Origin: Acidobacteriaceae bacterium | GTDB lineage: Bacteria; Acidobacteriota; Terriglobia; Terriglobales; Acidobacteriaceae | NCBI GenBank assembly: GCA_030042915.1 | Contig: JASHYS010000176.1 | Span: 1-6,307 of the forward strand | Direction: 5' to 3' | Length of the DNA stretch: 6,307 nt | Part shown: piece by piece, positions 4,608 through 6,307 of the stretch | Numbering within the stretch: the first letter of the stretch is position 1 | Layout: the number at the start of each line of letters is the position of its first letter | Notes under the pieces: generated by a model | Seen by the model: the letters and a program-made list of their open reading frames with translations, nothing else | Database searches by the model: none | What the model was told of the DNA's origin: nothing | Translations under genes and position numbers: made by a program

Positions 4608-6307
4608 ATGAAGATGGCGGCCGTTATGGGGCTGCTGCTTCCTGCGTTGGCCCATGCGCAGGCGGAACACGGAGGCGGCGGCGAAGCCAACCTGGTGCTT
4701 CCGGATTTGCGGAGCGTGAATTTCTTCGGCATGAACGGGCACGCTCTGCTGATGATCGGATTGCTGTTCTGCGTGGGCGGCTGGTTGTTCGGGCTGGTGA
4801 TCTATACGCAACTGAAGAATCTTCCCGTCCATCGCAGCATGCGCGAGATGTCGGAACTGATCTATGAGACGTGCAAAACGTATCTGATCACCCAAGGCAA
4901 GTTCCTGGCGCTGCTTTGGGTTTTCATCGCGGTCATCATCGCGCTGTATTTCGGGGTTCTGGCGCCGGTGCCGGGGAAGCCGATTTATGTCACATTGCCG
5001 ATCATCATAGCGTTTAGCGTCATCGGGATTCTGGGCAGTTACGGCGTGGCGTGGTTCGGCATCCGCGTGAACACATTTGCCAACTCGCGGACGGCGTTTG
5101 CCGGTTTGCGCGGCAAACCGTATCCGGTGTTTGCGATTCCACTCAAGGCGGGCATGAGCATCGGCATGGCGCTGATCTCGGTTGAGCTGTTGATCATGCT
5201 TTGCATCCTTCTGTTCGTGCCGCGCGAGTACGCGGGCCCATGCTTTATTGGATTTGCGATTGGTGAATCGCTGGGCGCGGCGGCGTTGCGCATCGCCGGC
5301 GGCATCTTCACCAAGATTGCCGACATCGGCTCGGACCTGATGAAGATCGTATTCAAGATCAAGGAAGACGACGCGCGCAACCCGGGCGTGATTGCCGACT
5401 GCACGGGCGATAACGCGGGCGACTCAGTGGGCCCGAGCGCGGACGGCTTCGAGACCTACGGCGTAACCGGCGTGGCTCTGATCACATTTATTCTGCTGGC
5501 CGTGAAGGATCCCACCACACAAGTGCAACTGCTGGTGTGGATCTTCGTGATGCGTGTGGCCATGCTGGTATCGAGCTCAGCCGCGTACTTTATCAATGGC
5601 GCCATTGCTCACGCCAAGTACGGCAACTCGGACGAAATGGACTTCGAGACGCCATTGACCTCGCTGGTGTGGATTACGTCGATCGTTTCCATCATTTTGA
5701 CTTACATCGTCTCCTACTACATGATTCCCACTCTTGGCGATGGAACGATCTGGTGGAAGCTGGCCTCGATCATCTCGTGCGGAACCCTGGCGGGCGCGAT
5801 CATTCCCGAACTGGTCAAGGTTTTTACCTCAACCAACTCCGGCCACGTGAAAGAAGTGGTGAAATCGGCGCAGGAAGGCGGCGCATCGCTAGGGATCCTG
5901 TCGGGATTTGTGGCCGGAAATTTTTCGGCTTACTGGCTCGGATTCAGCATGGTTGCATTGATGGCGCTGGGTTACTACTTCAGTACCGGCCTGGCGATGG
6001 CGAGTTTGATGCTGGCTCCGGCAGTGTTTGCGTTCGGACTGGTTGCGTTCGGCTTCCTGGGCATGGGCCCGGTGACGATTGCCGTAGATTCCTACGGACC
6101 GGTGACCGACAATGCGCAGTCAATCTACGAGTTGTCGCTGATTGAAACCATACCCGGCATCGAGGGCGAGTTGAAGAAGGAGTACAACATTGATGTGAAG
6201 TTCGAGCGCGCCAAGCATTTGCTCGAAGCCAACGATGGAGCCGGCAACACCTTCAAGGCTTCAGCCAAGCCGGTGCTGATCGGGACCGCGGTGGTGGGGG
6301 CAACCAC
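4608..6307 (+). CDS. hppA: Membrane-bound proton-pumping pyrophosphatase (3' end beyond window)
   Basis: Hydrolyses pyrophosphate on the cytoplasmic side of the inner membrane and couples this to ion export. 566 complete codons are visible of a family length usually near 650-800. In order: a probable signal peptide MKMAAVMGLLLPALAHA (1-17); a first membrane helix about 43-66; GGIFTKIADIGSD (231-243) with R228, K236, D239 and D243; the pyrophosphate/Mg site EDDARNPGVIADCTGDNAGD (253-272); GPSADGFETYG (275-285); DSYGPVTDNAQ (494-504); and DGAGNTFKASAK (543-554). The Lys at 550 aligns with the residue that makes family members potassium-independent (Ala in potassium-dependent ones). Together with PSADGFETYG and GNTFKA, this suggests the divergent, Na+-regulated H+-PPase subgroup (inference from family knowledge). 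Start: ATG 4608 has GAGG six bases upstream (4598-4601) and yields a credible signal peptide. The in-frame GTG at 4476 would add 44 residues with another hydrophobic stretch. The last catalytic segment lies beyond the window. Confidence 0.95.
   Translation, partial: MKMAAVMGLLLPALAHAQAEHGGGGEANLVLPDLRSVNFFGMNGHALLMIGLLFCVGGWLFGLVIYTQLKNLPVHRSMREMSELIYETCKTYLITQGKFLALLWVFIAVIIALYFGVLAPVPGKPIYVTLPIIIAFSVIGILGSYGVAWFGIRVNTFANSRTAFAGLRGKPYPVFAIPLKAGMSIGMALISVELLIMLCILLFVPREYAGPCFIGFAIGESLGAAALRIAGGIFTKIADIGSDLMKIVFKIKEDDARNPGVIADCTGDNAGDSVGPSADGFETYGVTGVALITFILLAVKDPTTQVQLLVWIFVMRVAMLVSSSAAYFINGAIAHAKYGNSDEMDFETPLTSLVWITSIVSIILTYIVSYYMIPTLGDGTIWWKLASIISCGTLAGAIIPELVKVFTSTNSGHVKEVVKSAQEGGASLGILSGFVAGNFSAYWLGFSMVALMALGYYFSTGLAMASLMLAPAVFAFGLVAFGFLGMGPVTIAVDSYGPVTDNAQSIYELSLIETIPGIEGELKKEYNIDVKFERAKHLLEANDGAGNTFKASAKPVLIGTAVVGAT

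Noticed and set aside
5537..6145. 202-residue plus-strand open frame inside hppA
   Set aside because: It is out of frame with hppA, whose conserved motifs run continuously across the same bases; the alternative translation has no recognisable motif.

Overview
The window is GC-rich and reads as ordinary bacterial chromosome. It most likely comes from an Acidobacteriota genome (Terriglobia / Acidobacteriaceae-Koribacteraceae type). That assignment is inference from three things: the style of the membrane pyrophosphatase at the right end, the G-rich GGGATTAGGG-like intergenic repeats, and the mix of genes. No rRNA, tRNA, CRISPR array, transposase or phage gene is visible.

Layout, left to right. 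(1) Positions 1-660 (+) hold the 3' part of a single-pass membrane protein. It has an 18-bp / six-residue QPGPQ(A/T/G) tandem repeat and a C-terminal four-cysteine beta-rich domain, and it ends at a good intrinsic terminator (685-711). (2) Convergent to it, about 753-1748 (-), is an AAA+ / Fis-HTH regulator of the sigma-54 activator (NtrC-like) family. It has lost the GAFTGA loop and carries a degenerate Walker B. (3) Positions 1823-1883 hold a run of eight G-tracts with telomere-like spacers. (4) About 2081-3670 (+) encodes a multi-membrane-span GT-C (GT39/ArnT-like) glycosyltransferase. A second, four-tract copy of the same G-rich motif (3675-3698) starts five bases after its stop codon. (5) Positions 3757-3993 (-) encode a 78-residue single-TOBE-domain protein (molbindin type, molybdate/tungstate binding), with two abutting hairpins in its upstream leader. 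(6) Positions 4101-4465 are a gene-free divergent intergenic region with several short inverted repeats. (7) From 4608 (or 4476) to the window end runs hppA (+), a membrane-bound proton-pumping pyrophosphatase with an N-terminal signal peptide, cut off by the window edge.

The genes do not form one operon. Strands run +, -, +, -, +, so each is probably its own transcription unit, and no shared pathway is evident. I see no clearly new multi-gene system. The items most worth following are the GAFTGA-less regulator, the paired G-quadruplex-like repeats around the glycosyltransferase, the unusual 5' region of hppA (a strong ribosome binding site, an AUG-UGA start-stop and an in-frame upstream GTG), and the structured leader of the TOBE gene.
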